Positions 17,275 through 25,386 of a stretch of DNA of 48,423 nucleotides are shown here, piece after piece. Source of the DNA: Lachnospiraceae bacterium (lineage in GTDB: Bacteria > Bacillota > Clostridia > Lachnospirales > Lachnospiraceae); contig SVEI01000014.1 in assembly GCA_015057445.1 (NCBI GenBank), forward strand, positions 1-48,423. Direction: 5' to 3'. A program made the position numbers and the translations under genes. Position 1 is the first letter of the stretch. Every line of letters begins with the position of its first letter. Under the pieces are notes generated by a model that saw only the letters and a program-made list of their open reading frames with translations, was not told the origin of the DNA and did not search any database.

Positions 17275-18477
17275 TTATATATATTTGCCTTCAAATACTT
17301 CAAGAGACCTCATCAGAATCCCTTGGGTCTGAGCTATTACTGTTCCATAATTCGTAAATGGTACACCCTGATCCATAGCACATTTCATACGGTATTTAAG
17401 CTCTCTCTCATTAAGTGTACAACCGCCACAGTGAATAACCACCTTATAGTCAGATAAGTCCTCTGGAAATGTTCCACCAGAAGTAAACTCATATGTAAGC
17501 TTCTTGCCAGTATATTTTTCTAACCAATTAGGAAGCTTTACCGTTCCTATATCACCGCACTGTCTGTGATGAGTACATCCCTCACTGATTAATACCTTAT
17601 TACCATCCTGCAAATTATCTATAGCCACCGCGCTCTTTACTGCGCTGTCAAGAAATCCCTTGTATCTAGCCATAAGTATGGAAAAGGATGTGAGCATGAT
17701 ATCAGGTGGGGTTTGCTCCGCTACAGTTTTAAATGCCTGGGAATCTGTTACAATCATCCTTGGTTTTTTACCAAGGATCTTAAGTGTATCTCCCACCTCG
17801 TTTTCCTTAATTACCACTGTAACTGCATCCGCTTCTAACAAGTCTCTTATGGTTTGTTGCTGTGGGAGAATTAATCTTCCCTTTGGGGCTGCAGAATCTA
17901 TAGGAGTTACTAAAACCACCAAATCTCCCTTACTTACCAAATCCCTCACCAGATATTTCTCTGGACCTACATCAGCCATTAAAGCAATCTTCTCCTTAAG
18001 CTGGTCTATGTTTTTCTTATCGGTAGCACTAACTAAGATTGCACTGTCATCCTGTGATAGTTTTATCATATCGCTGACACTCATAAGGTCACATTTGTTA
18101 TAAACAGTTATGTAGTTTAAGCCTTTTTGCTTAAATATCTTTATAAGTTCTTCGTCCACGGAAGTAAGACCTACTGTTCCATCCACAACAAGAACTGCCA
18201 CATCTGTTTTGTTAAGTATCTGTTTGGTCTTCTTGACTCTAAGCTCACCAAGAGATCCCTGATCATCAAAACCTGGTGTGTCTATAACTAGTACAGGCCC
18301 CATAGGAAGCAGTTCCATAGCCTTGGTAACAGGGTCTGTGGTTGTTCCCTTTACATCAGATACCACCGAAAGCTCCTGCCCCGTCACAGCATTTACTACA
18401 CTGGATTTACCTGCATTTCTTCTGCCAAAAAAACCTATATGTATTCTGTTAGCTGATGGTGTAGAATTTAAACTCAT
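17275..18477 (-). CDS. hydF: [FeFe]-hydrogenase maturation GTPase HydF
   Basis: A 400-aa HydF, the scaffold on which the 2Fe subcluster of [FeFe]-hydrogenase is completed. The N-terminal GTPase domain has P-loop GRRNAGKS (18-25), the G2 Thr in KGTTTDP, G3 DTPG and G4-like NKCD. A dimerisation domain follows. The C-terminal [4Fe-4S] region carries CTHHRQC and HCGGC, matching the CxH ... HCxxC cluster pattern of the family. I set the start at the ATG at 18477 because AAAGGAGG lies 7 bases upstream; a longer frame to 18540 lacks such a site. hydG is 1.5 kb upstream on the same strand. hydE and the hydrogenase are not in the window. Confidence 0.95.
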   Translation of the reverse strand: MSLNSTPSANRIHIGFFGRRNAGKSSVVNAVTGQELSVVSDVKGTTTDPVTKAMELLPMGPVLVIDTPGFDDQGSLGELRVKKTKQILNKTDVAVLVVDGTVGLTSVDEELIKIFKQKGLNYITVYNKCDLMSVSDMIKLSQDDSAILVSATDKKNIDQLKEKIALMADVGPEKYLVRDLVSKGDLVVLVTPIDSAAPKGRLILPQQQTIRDLLEADAVTVVIKENEVGDTLKILGKKPRMIVTDSQAFKTVAEQTPPDIMLTSFSILMARYKGFLDSAVKSAVAIDNLQDGNKVLISEGCTHHRQCGDIGTVKLPNWLEKYTGKKLTYEFTSGGTFPEDLSDYKVVIHCGGCTLNERELKYRMKCAMDQGVPFTNYGTVIAQTQGILMRSLEVFEGKYI

Positions 18478-18551
18478 AGCGGTACCTCCTTTGTCCATAT
18501 GCTCTACCAAGCTCTCACTATATAAATTATAACATTTCACAGTCCTTTAAA

Positions 18552-18588
18552 CAATAAAAATAGGACACAGATTATGGTTCTATGTCCC
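18552..18588 (-). terminator. Terminator of the 18607 gene
   Basis: GGACATAGA pairs with TCTGTGTCC (one G-U) on the minus strand, followed by TATTTTTATTG. It lies between the small membrane protein gene and hydF, so hydF is probably transcribed from its own promoter. Confidence 0.75.
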
Positions 18589-18606
18589 ATTTTTACTATC
18601 ACATAT

Positions 18607-19023
18607 TTACTTATCTTTTTGGCTCATCTTGTCAAGCAAATCCATCTGATATCTAGCCATATACTCAGAGTTAAGACTTAAGTTGTACTCAATAAGCTCT
18701 ACCTTCTCGTGAATCTCACATGCAACAAGCAAGATAATGCCTGGTATCATCTTAGCAACCAAATCAAATAAGAAAGTGAAAATGCTGATTAAATCAGTTC
18801 CATTTGGATTAGCAACTGCAAATGTAAAGAAGCAATATGTTGCATAAGCTGCCATGAATACAATTGTTGCAATCTCTATAGGAGAGTCAAACAATGAGAA
18901 TTTATGTGTCTTATATCCTGCCTCTATTAAATCCTCCTCATCGATTCCATCAAACTCATCATCGATTATTGCATCTTCTTCAACCTTAGCCTCTTCAACC
19001 TTGTTCTCTATATCCTGTGACAT
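18607..19023 (-). CDS. Small two-helix membrane protein, unknown function
   Basis: A 138-aa protein I do not recognise. The first 45 residues are acidic (EEAKVEEDAIIDDEFDG and similar) and likely cytoplasmic. Two hydrophobic helices follow at about 54-75 (IEIATIVFMAAYATYCFFTFAV) and 85-107 (IFTFLFDLVAKMIPGIILLVA). The tail is amphipathic and polar (EIHEKVELIEYNLSLNSEYMARYQ). The ATG at 19023 has GGGAGGT 7 bases upstream. It stands between hydF and another membrane protein, each with its own terminator. Nothing ties it to hydrogenase assembly beyond position. Confidence 0.7.
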   Translation of the reverse strand: MSQDIENKVEEAKVEEDAIIDDEFDGIDEEDLIEAGYKTHKFSLFDSPIEIATIVFMAAYATYCFFTFAVANPNGTDLISIFTFLFDLVAKMIPGIILLVACEIHEKVELIEYNLSLNSEYMARYQMDLLDKMSQKDK

Positions 19024-19107
19024 ATTATGTACCTCCCACATATTTTTCTTATAGTTAATTTAACATATATCTTGTCATTTGACAACGAATGTTTAGTTGA
19101 TAATTCC

Positions 19108-19158
19108 CGTTTTTTATGCATAATAAGAGGCTTGAATCCTACAATAGAATTCAAGCCT
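19108..19158 (-). terminator. Probable terminator of the 19165 gene
   Basis: GGCTTGAAT (19129-19137) pairs perfectly with ATTCAAGCC (19149-19157). The minus-strand tail (TCTTATTATGC) is a weak T tract, so the hairpin is clear but its efficiency is uncertain. Confidence 0.6.
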
Positions 19159-19164
19159 TACTTA

Positions 19165-19869
19165 TTAACTATACAAATTATTATTTTCATCCGTTACAGG
19201 ATCACTATTATCATACAACAAAGCTGTAGCTTTAGCTGCCGCCGCCTGAGCCTTCATCATCTTGTAGGACTTTACTTCTCTAGCAATGAAAATAATTATA
19301 ATTATCTCCACTATGGTCATAACAATTATGCCCGCCCACTCTTTCATAGGTGTAGATGTAGAGTCAATGGTAACATAATATATTGTCATACCATCTTCCA
19401 CAGTTATTCCCCAATCATAAAGAGCATCCTCGTAATATTCTCTAATCTCTGAATTCATGGTTTTAACCTGTCCTTCAAACTTTACTGGTTCTGGCAAATA
19501 CATAGCCACTCCATTGAGATATTCGAAAGTGGTTGTAGTAATATCGCTGAGCTTCTCGTAATTCTTCTTACCACTAGTAGTAAGTGATATAAACGATGTA
19601 TCATCCAACCAAATCAAATAGTGCTTTTCCTTACCAGTTGGAATACCATTAGTTGTGTGCTTAGTCTCCGCATACCAGTCAAGACTTGCATCAACATCAA
19701 TACTTACATAAGCATTCTTTGTAGGTTCCCCTTCTTCTTCTATAAGCTGAAAAATATCTGTTGGTTCCTTTGCAAACAAAAACTCCTTATCAGTAACAAA
19801 ACAAGCTACAATCAAAATTGGAAAAAATATTGCACCAATTACTAAAAATATTAATGATTTGTTTTCCAT
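19165..19869 (-). CDS. Membrane protein with extracytoplasmic domain, unknown function
   Basis: A 234-aa protein I do not recognise. One helix lies at the N-terminus (residues 5-24, SLIFLVIGAIFFPILIVACF). An extracytoplasmic domain of about 140 residues follows, starting near the acidic QLIEEEGEPTKNAYVSID. A second helix is near 175-197 (WAGIIVMTIVEIIIIIFIA), with a cytoplasmic tail after it. The layout resembles other clostridial two-helix proteins with a beta-rich outer domain, but I cannot assign a family. The ATG at 19869 follows GGGGAGGATT by 7 bases; the open frame extends farther upstream without a ribosome site. It lies between hydG and hydF. Confidence 0.7.
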   Translation of the reverse strand: MENKSLIFLVIGAIFFPILIVACFVTDKEFLFAKEPTDIFQLIEEEGEPTKNAYVSIDVDASLDWYAETKHTTNGIPTGKEKHYLIWLDDTSFISLTTSGKKNYEKLSDITTTTFEYLNGVAMYLPEPVKFEGQVKTMNSEIREYYEDALYDWGITVEDGMTIYYVTIDSTSTPMKEWAGIIVMTIVEIIIIIFIAREVKSYKMMKAQAAAAKATALLYDNSDPVTDENNNLYS

Positions 19870-19892
19870 TTCTTTTAATCCTCCCCGTGTAT

Positions 19893-19940
19893 CATATAAA
19901 AAGTGGTAGATTACACCACTAGAATAATCTACCACTTTTT
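19893..19940 (-). terminator. Terminator of hydG
   Basis: A perfect 15-pair stem, AAAAGTGGTAGATTA (19899-19913) with its inverse at 19925-19939, followed on the minus strand by TTTTTATATG. It lies about 22 bases after the hydG stop. Confidence 0.9.
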
Positions 19941-19962
19941 TCTACATATTTCAACATTTCAT

Positions 19963-21381
19963 TTAGAATCTAAAATCCCTGATTCCTTGTTCTATCTTAA
20001 TAAGATTCTCCTTGCAGATTTCCTTAACCTTATCCTTAGGGATATTCTCTAGCTCCGCCTTAATGAGAGCCTCCCCGATTCGCTTTGTATCCTCTGATGC
20101 ATAATCCATAAGATACTCTTTAAGTGTCATAAGTGCATTTGGCTGGCAACAATTTTGAATCTGTCCTGATTTACACAGGCTCATAAACCTATCTCCGGTT
20201 CTTCCCTCTCTATAGCAGGCGGTACAAAAGCTTGGAATGCAACCCATCTCCATAAGCCACTTAACCACCTCGTCAAGAGTTCTATTATCACTTACATCAA
20301 ACTGCTGGGAATTCTCCTCCTCTGGTTCATCCTCACAGTATCCACCTACGCTGGTTCTTGAAGCACCACTAATCTGTGATACACCTAGTTTCAGTACCTT
20401 CTCTCTAACAGCCTGGCTCTCTCTGGTAGATATAATCATACCAGTATATGGCACGCATATTCTAATAAGTGCACATATTTTAGCAAAGGTCTCATCATCT
20501 ATACCATTGTCAAATGCAGTTGGATCAATATCATCTGCTCTCTTAATTCTAGGAACACTAATGGTATGTGGTCCCACACCGTGTGCAGCCTCAAGATGCT
20601 CCGCATGCATAAGAAGTCCTGCAAACTCATATCTGTACATTTCAAGCCCAAACAAAACACCTAGACCTACATCATCTATACCGCCTTCCATGGCTCTATC
20701 CATAGCCTCAGTATGGTATGCATAGTTACTCTTTGGTCCGTAAGGATGAAGCTTCTCATAGCTTTCCTTATGATAAGTCTCCTGGAACAATATATATGTA
20801 CCGATTCCAGCCTCCTTAAGCATCCTATATTCCTCAACTGTAGTTGCGGCAATATTGACATTTACACGACGTATAGCACCATTTTTATGCTTTATGCTGT
20901 AAATGGTCTTAATACTTTCAAGTATATACTCAATAGGATTGTTTTTAGGATCCTCTCCCGCCTCAAGAGCAAGTCTCTTGTGACCCATATCCTGAAGGGC
21001 AATAACCTCTCGCTTTATCTCCTCCTGAGTAAGCTTCTTACGTGCTATGTGCTTATTGGATATATGGTACGGACAATAGACACAGCCATTTATACAGTAA
21101 TTAGAGAGATACAGTGGGGCAAACATTACGATACGATTACCGTAAAAGTCCTGCTTTATCTGCTGGGCTAAAGCATACATCTCCTCGATTTTTTCCTTGT
21201 TATCACAGGCCAGTAACACTGATGCCTCTCTGTGATTTAAGCCCTTTCTCTCCTTTGCCTTCTCTAAGATGCTATCGATAAGCTCCATATTATCTTTGTT
21301 TGCATCTGCATAAGCTAAGGTTTCAAGTATCTCCTCATGATTTATAAATTCCTCTGCCTTTAACGAACTTGGATTATACAT
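19963..21381 (-). CDS. hydG: [FeFe]-hydrogenase maturation radical SAM enzyme HydG
   Basis: A 472-aa HydG, which splits tyrosine to make the CO and cyanide ligands of the H-cluster. The radical SAM motif is NYCINGCVYCPYH (CxxxCxxC) near residue 100. The C-terminal cluster site carries CTACYREGRTGDRF and, about 22 residues later, a third Cys in LCKSGQIQNCCQPNAL. This second cluster is specific to HydG and absent from ThiH. The length is normal for the family. GAGGG lies 5 bases before the ATG at 21381. It is followed by its own terminator and is separated from hydF by two unrelated-looking membrane genes. Confidence 0.95.
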   Translation of the reverse strand: MYNPSSLKAEEFINHEEILETLAYADANKDNMELIDSILEKAKERKGLNHREASVLLACDNKEKIEEMYALAQQIKQDFYGNRIVMFAPLYLSNYCINGCVYCPYHISNKHIARKKLTQEEIKREVIALQDMGHKRLALEAGEDPKNNPIEYILESIKTIYSIKHKNGAIRRVNVNIAATTVEEYRMLKEAGIGTYILFQETYHKESYEKLHPYGPKSNYAYHTEAMDRAMEGGIDDVGLGVLFGLEMYRYEFAGLLMHAEHLEAAHGVGPHTISVPRIKRADDIDPTAFDNGIDDETFAKICALIRICVPYTGMIISTRESQAVREKVLKLGVSQISGASRTSVGGYCEDEPEEENSQQFDVSDNRTLDEVVKWLMEMGCIPSFCTACYREGRTGDRFMSLCKSGQIQNCCQPNALMTLKEYLMDYASEDTKRIGEALIKAELENIPKDKVKEICKENLIKIEQGIRDFRF

Positions 21382-21472
21382 TTTATCCCTCTTTTCTTAG
21401 TAAATCGAAATCATTTTTATTATAGCACTTTTATTTTTTTTATTCCACTTTATAAGACTTAAAATTTTAATA

Positions 21473-21506
21473 AAAAAGTCGGCACATTTAATCTGCACCG
21501 ACTCTA
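21473..21506 (-). terminator. Terminator of the HD-domain gene
   Basis: On the minus strand AGTCGGTGCA pairs with TGTGCCGACT (two wobble pairs) around GATTAAA and is followed by TTTTTTATT. It lies 5 bases past the stop of the 21511 gene. Confidence 0.85.
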
Positions 21507-21510
21507 ATAT

Positions 21511-22173
21511 TTACGCCATCTCCTGACTATTAATTATAAGTTTAAACTTCATACCAAGCTTTTCCGCCGCCTTCTTGCAAAGCTTCATACGTCCCATAAA
21601 TATCTCAAAATATTCCATAACTTCGCTTATATCATTGTTAATTTCCAATGTAAGTACTATCTTCTTCTCTTCTGGAATGACAGTAAGAAGCTGTTCCTTA
21701 ACCGCATAATTAACTCTATCATGAATATCCGATGTAATATCTGCCGCATCTCTTACTCGACTCTCTCTAACATCTGACTTATCCGCAATTATAAGGGCTG
21801 CTGCCACTGGATTAACTGGAAATGCAGTAGATTCATCATGGTTTCCTATTGCCGCAACAATGGTTGCTATATCCTCATCATCTGCTCCCATCTTGTCTAG
21901 GATTCTAAAGGACATAACTGCCCCACTTTGGGCATGGTCGATTCTATTTACAACATTGCCAATGTCATGCATATAACCAGCAACTTTTGCAAGCTCTACC
22001 TGATGTTCATCATAACCAAGCTTTTCAAGTATCATACCTGCCATTTCAGCCACCTTACACACATGGGGAAAGCTATGTTCAGTAAAGCCTAAAGCTGTTA
22101 GATTTAAATCTGCCTGCTTAATATAGGTATTAATAGTATCGTTCTTTCTTATCTCCTCATATGTTATCTTCAT
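21511..22173 (-). CDS. HD-domain phosphohydrolase
   Basis: A 220-aa HD-superfamily protein. Visible metal ligands are HVCKVAEMAG (first His), YMHDIGN (HD dyad), a later His in NHDESTAFP and Asp in IIADKSDVRESRVRD. These fit a metal-dependent phosphohydrolase of the HD/YqeK-like type acting on nucleotides or phosphoesters; the substrate is unknown. The C-terminal third (KKIVLTLEINNDISEVMEYFEIF) is less conserved. The ATG at 22173 has GTGAGG 6 bases upstream; a TTG one codon earlier is also open. It lies 90 bases downstream of pyruvate kinase and may share its transcript. A short repeat AGGGTG/CACCCT at 22210-22222 sits between them. Confidence 0.8.
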   Translation of the reverse strand: MKITYEEIRKNDTINTYIKQADLNLTALGFTEHSFPHVCKVAEMAGMILEKLGYDEHQVELAKVAGYMHDIGNVVNRIDHAQSGAVMSFRILDKMGADDEDIATIVAAIGNHDESTAFPVNPVAAALIIADKSDVRESRVRDAADITSDIHDRVNYAVKEQLLTVIPEEKKIVLTLEINNDISEVMEYFEIFMGRMKLCKKAAEKLGMKFKLIINSQEMA

Positions 22174-22263
22174 CAATTACCTCACTAACATAATTATCTA
22201 ATACTTAACAGGGTGTCACCCTTATATTTTACTACATTTAATTAGGATTTTACTAGCTATTTT

Positions 22264-23682
22264 TTACTCTACCACCTGAACCTTAATCATATTAGTGTTA
22301 CCTGATACTCCAAGTGGAACACCTGCAGTTACTACCACAGTCTCACCACTCTTAAGTAAACCACTGTCCTTTGCAGCCTCTACAGCGTGGTCAAAAAGCT
22401 CAAATATCTCGTTCTTCTCCTCAAGATGAACAGGAACTACTCCCCATGACATATTAAGCTGTCTACAAACCTTATCGCTGGTAGTACCTGCAATAATTGG
22501 GCATACAGGTCTGTACTTAGATATATTTCTAGCTGATGTACCTGACTTAGTTACGGTTACAACTGCGCTGGCATTAAGGTCAATAGCTGTTGTGCAGGTT
22601 GCGTGACAAACTGCGTCAGTTACATTGTTATTAGCACGTCTTTCTATCTGGAAGAAACGGTGGCGATAGTTAATATCTTCCTCTGTTCTCTCCGCAATTC
22701 TAACCATAGTCTGAACAGACTCTATAGGGTATAGTCCTGCAGCAGTCTCTCCCGAAAGCATAATAGCACTAGTTCCGTCATAAATTGCATTTGCAACATC
22801 AGTAGTCTCTGCTCTAGTTGGACGAGGATTCTTCATCATAGAATCAAGCATCTGTGTAGCTGTAATAACCTGCTTACCAGCATTATAAACCTTACGGATA
22901 ATCATCTTCTGAATTACTGGAACTTCCTCTCCAGGAATCTCAACACCCATGTCTCCACGGGCAACCATTATTCCGTCTGACACGTAGATAATATCATCTA
23001 TATGCTTAACGCCTTCTGCGTTCTCAATCTTTGATATGATGTTAATATTCTTACCACCATTATCATCTAAAAGCTTTCTAATCTCGAGAACATCCTTAGC
23101 GCTTCTTACAAATGATGCTGCAATAAAGTCCACATCCTGCTCAATACCAAAGAGAATATCATCGATATCCTTCTGACTCATATAAGGCATGTTAAGGTGA
23201 ACACCAGGTACATTGATACCCTTGTGATTAGATACAAAACCTCCATTAATTACCTCACAGACCAAATCTTCATCTATAATATCCTTAACCTTAAGCTCAA
23301 TAAGACCATCATCAATAAGAATCCTAGTTCCAATCTCAACGTCCTTGGCCAAATCCTTATAAGTAATGGAAGTGATAGTATTATCACCAAGTATATCTCT
23401 AGTTGTAAGGGTAAAGGTCTGACCTGCTTCAATCTCAACCTTACCACCCTCAAAATCTCTAGTTCTTATCTCAGGACCCTTGGTATCAAGAAGAAGGGCA
23501 ATGTGCTTTCCACATTCTTTTCTAAGCTTTTTCACCATGTCCATTCTAATCTTCTGCTCTTCATGAGTTCCATGTGAGAAGTTAAGTCTGGCAACATCCA
23601 TTCCTTCCTCTATAAGTCGTCTTAGTACATTTTCATCCATAGTAGAAGGACCCATTGTACATACAATTTTTGTCTTTCTCAT
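22264..23682 (-). CDS. pyk: Pyruvate kinase
   Basis: A 472-aa pyruvate kinase. It starts MRKTKIVCTMGPSTM and shows MDVARLNFSHGTHEEQ, LLDTKGPEIRT, the catalytic ISKIENAEGV, VARGDMGVEIP and TATQMLDSM, all active-site signatures. The enzyme makes pyruvate and ATP from phosphoenolpyruvate and ADP in the last step of glycolysis. The length matches the short form without the extra C-terminal PEP-utiliser-like domain found in Bacillus Pyk. It has its own promoter at 23779-23807. The pyruvate feeds enzymes such as the pyruvate formate-lyase at the left edge. Confidence 0.97.
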   Translation of the reverse strand: MRKTKIVCTMGPSTMDENVLRRLIEEGMDVARLNFSHGTHEEQKIRMDMVKKLRKECGKHIALLLDTKGPEIRTRDFEGGKVEIEAGQTFTLTTRDILGDNTITSITYKDLAKDVEIGTRILIDDGLIELKVKDIIDEDLVCEVINGGFVSNHKGINVPGVHLNMPYMSQKDIDDILFGIEQDVDFIAASFVRSAKDVLEIRKLLDDNGGKNINIISKIENAEGVKHIDDIIYVSDGIMVARGDMGVEIPGEEVPVIQKMIIRKVYNAGKQVITATQMLDSMMKNPRPTRAETTDVANAIYDGTSAIMLSGETAAGLYPIESVQTMVRIAERTEEDINYRHRFFQIERRANNNVTDAVCHATCTTAIDLNASAVVTVTKSGTSARNISKYRPVCPIIAGTTSDKVCRQLNMSWGVVPVHLEEKNEIFELFDHAVEAAKDSGLLKSGETVVVTAGVPLGVSGNTNMIKVQVVE

Positions 23683-23984
23683 ATTAAATATTTCTCCTTT
23701 TAGAATTATCTCTCATACTATATATGTATATTCTTCCCAATACGCAAATTAATATAATGCAAAAGTTACACCCAGTATAGTATAATCACATTGCTCCAGA
23801 AAATCAACATGAGAAAAGCTAAGATACAGTTAATTTTTTGTAAAACCCTTAAAAACAAACAAATATCGACGCCAGACATATATCAAATTTAGCTGTAATT
23901 AGTCTTTCCTAAAAGAGAAAAAAATGTTATTATAAATATATATTTATATTTGTCACACATTAACTCCCAGATGGAGGATAAAAT
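23683..23984. other. 302-bp divergent intergenic region
   Basis: Contains the pyk promoter on the minus strand and presumably a promoter for the plus-strand coiled-coil gene, though I found no convincing -35/-10 pair for the latter. No small reading frame or riboswitch-like fold was recognised. Confidence 0.5.
23779..23807 (-). promoter_or_regulatory. pyk promoter
   Basis: TTGATT (23802-23807) and TATACT (23779-23784) are 17 bases apart on the minus strand, about 95 bases upstream of the pyk start. Confidence 0.65.
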
Positions 23985-24713
23985 ATGAGTCATAACAATG
24001 ATTACGGTTTTTTCTATAATATAAGACAGACTGTTTACAAGTGGTGGTGTGTAGTCTATAAGCCAGCCTATAAGCTTTTTCACCATGGCTATTGGCCTGC
24101 AGAAAAAGAACCATATTATCAGGCTGATTTAGCTAAGCAAGAAGACACATCTACTGTGAGTCAACCAACGAAGAGTACAGACGCCACTAATACATCCAGC
24201 CTTAATGCACAAGACCTAGCTAATCAGATACTAAGTTCCAAGCAGGGTAATGTGGATGCAATGGTTGCAAATACAACTCCTCTTAAGCAGGAGACTTCTG
24301 GTGCTGACAAAACCTCTTCAGAAGAACCGGAGATTGATTTATCAAAGGTTGATGCTGATGCACTTGCCAGAGCTAATGAGATAATGGCTAGACTTGCAGC
24401 GGAGGCTGCCGAAGACGAAGCAAAAAAACAAGCTGAAATAGAGGATGCTAAGGCCAAGGCTAGAGCTGACGAAGAAGCTGCTAAAGCTAAAGTCAAAGAA
24501 GATGAAGCTGCTGCCAAAGCAAGGGCTGATGAGATAATGGCTAGACTTGCAGCGGAAGCTGCAGCAGACGAGGCCAAGAAACAAGCTGAAATAGATGCCG
24601 CTAAAGCTAAGGCTAGAGAAGATGAGATGCTAGCATCTATACTTAAGTCAACTAAGGTAGACATCTCAGCATTTATTGAAGAGGGCAAAGCCCAGAGACA
24701 GGACAATGGTTAG
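23985..24713 (+). CDS. Ala/Lys/Glu-rich coiled-coil repeat protein, unknown function
   Basis: A 242-aa protein I do not recognise. Residues 1-45 are rich in Tyr and Trp (YGFFYNIRQTVYKWWCVVY), possibly a membrane-surface anchor. Residues ~110-225 are a long charged helix. It holds two copies of a 51-residue unit built around EIMARLAAEAA and DEAKKQAEI; the DNA copies begin at 24378 and 24531, 153 bases apart. The helix should form a coiled coil, as in TolA-like proteins. The start has GGAGG 8 bases upstream. A lipoprotein gene follows after 11 bases, so the two are almost certainly co-transcribed. Confidence 0.75.
   Translation: MSHNNDYGFFYNIRQTVYKWWCVVYKPAYKLFHHGYWPAEKEPYYQADLAKQEDTSTVSQPTKSTDATNTSSLNAQDLANQILSSKQGNVDAMVANTTPLKQETSGADKTSSEEPEIDLSKVDADALARANEIMARLAAEAAEDEAKKQAEIEDAKAKARADEEAAKAKVKEDEAAAKARADEIMARLAAEAAADEAKKQAEIDAAKAKAREDEMLASILKSTKVDISAFIEEGKAQRQDNG
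24378..24640 (+). repeat. 153-base imperfect tandem repeat in the coiled-coil gene
   Basis: The 20-base stretch GAGATAATGGCTAGACTTGC recurs exactly 153 bases later (24378 and 24531). Similarity continues through the following Glu/Lys/Ala codons. The unit is a whole number of codons (51), so it preserves the frame. Confidence 0.75.
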
Positions 24714-24724
24714 GAGGTACTTAT

Positions 24725-25237
24725 ATGAACAAATTGAATTATTCCAGATACATAAAAAGACCTCTATGCTTATGTCTTATATTTATGCTACTTATAGGAA
24801 CCCTTACAGGTTGTACTCCTAACCCAAAGAGTTTCTCAACTACCAAAGTATCTATCACCCTTGATGAAAGTTTTGAAAAATATGAATCTGACACTTTTGA
24901 GCTATATATTAAGAGTGATGATGTAGGCTTCTCAGCAAGGGAAGAGACTTCACAAGAGTTAGAACTAGCTGGATATGAATTAATCTCACTGTCAGATTAC
25001 GCCAATGAAATTCTTTCCCTTAATGGCTCTGAAGGTATAAAACTTTCTCAAAGAGATGACTACTACTACTTTGTTACATCTCAGACTTTAAACGGTGCAA
25101 AATATTCCTACGTACACTGTATGTTCGAAGGCAGCGATTCTTTCTGGGTGTGCCAGTTTGTATTCAAATCAAAAGATTACAAGAGATTAATAGATGATGT
25201 ATACATTTGGGCAGACTCCATAGAAATCATTAAATAA
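24725..25237 (+). CDS. Small lipoprotein, unknown function
   Basis: A 170-aa lipoprotein. A basic N-terminus and a hydrophobic stretch (LCLCLIFMLLIGT) end in the lipobox LTGC (Cys30), followed by a Pro/Ser/Thr linker. The mature domain of about 125 residues begins with VSITLDESFEKYESDTFELYI and has several aromatic beta-like segments (YYYFVTSQTL, FWVCQFVFKS). It recalls small clostridial lipoproteins of the PsbP/DUF-like type, but I cannot name a family. TAGGAGG lies 8 bases before the ATG. It follows the coiled-coil gene by 11 bases and ends two bases before a large palindrome. Confidence 0.75.
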   Translation: MNKLNYSRYIKRPLCLCLIFMLLIGTLTGCTPNPKSFSTTKVSITLDESFEKYESDTFELYIKSDDVGFSAREETSQELELAGYELISLSDYANEILSLNGSEGIKLSQRDDYYYFVTSQTLNGAKYSYVHCMFEGSDSFWVCQFVFKSKDYKRLIDDVYIWADSIEIIK

Positions 25238-25239
25238 TT

Positions 25240-25386
25240 AAGCATATAAAAACAAGGGCTGTGTTTTATTTATTAGCCGACCTGCCTAGGGATAATGCTT
25301 CGCTGACACTTAAAACGGTCAGCTGCGCATCACCCTGGCGAGGTCGTACTGTAATATATTTGCACAGCCCTTGTTTTTATATGCTT
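25240..25386. repeat. 147-bp nested palindromic element
   Basis: Outer arms are a perfect 24-bp inverted repeat (25240-25263 with 25363-25386). Inside lies a 13-pair stem with two single-base bulges (25278-25291 with 25333-25346). The innermost stems are ATGC/GCAT (25295-25298, 25327-25330) and GCTGAC/GTCAGC (25302-25307, 25318-25323) around a 10-base loop. The inner part is clearly GC-richer than the surroundings. It fills the whole gap between two convergent genes, and its right arm includes the last codons of ptsI. It can act as a bidirectional terminator, but is far larger and more ordered than the others here. A small mobile palindrome or a structured RNA are alternatives. Confidence 0.85.

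Noticed and set aside
18607-19869. The two membrane proteins as HydE or other hydrogenase maturases
   Set aside because: No radical SAM cysteines, no cluster motifs and far too short.
24224-24706. Long minus-strand Ala/Ser-rich open frame opposite the coiled-coil gene
   Set aside because: It is the complement of Ala/Lys/Glu repeats, has no ribosome site and no recognisable domain.
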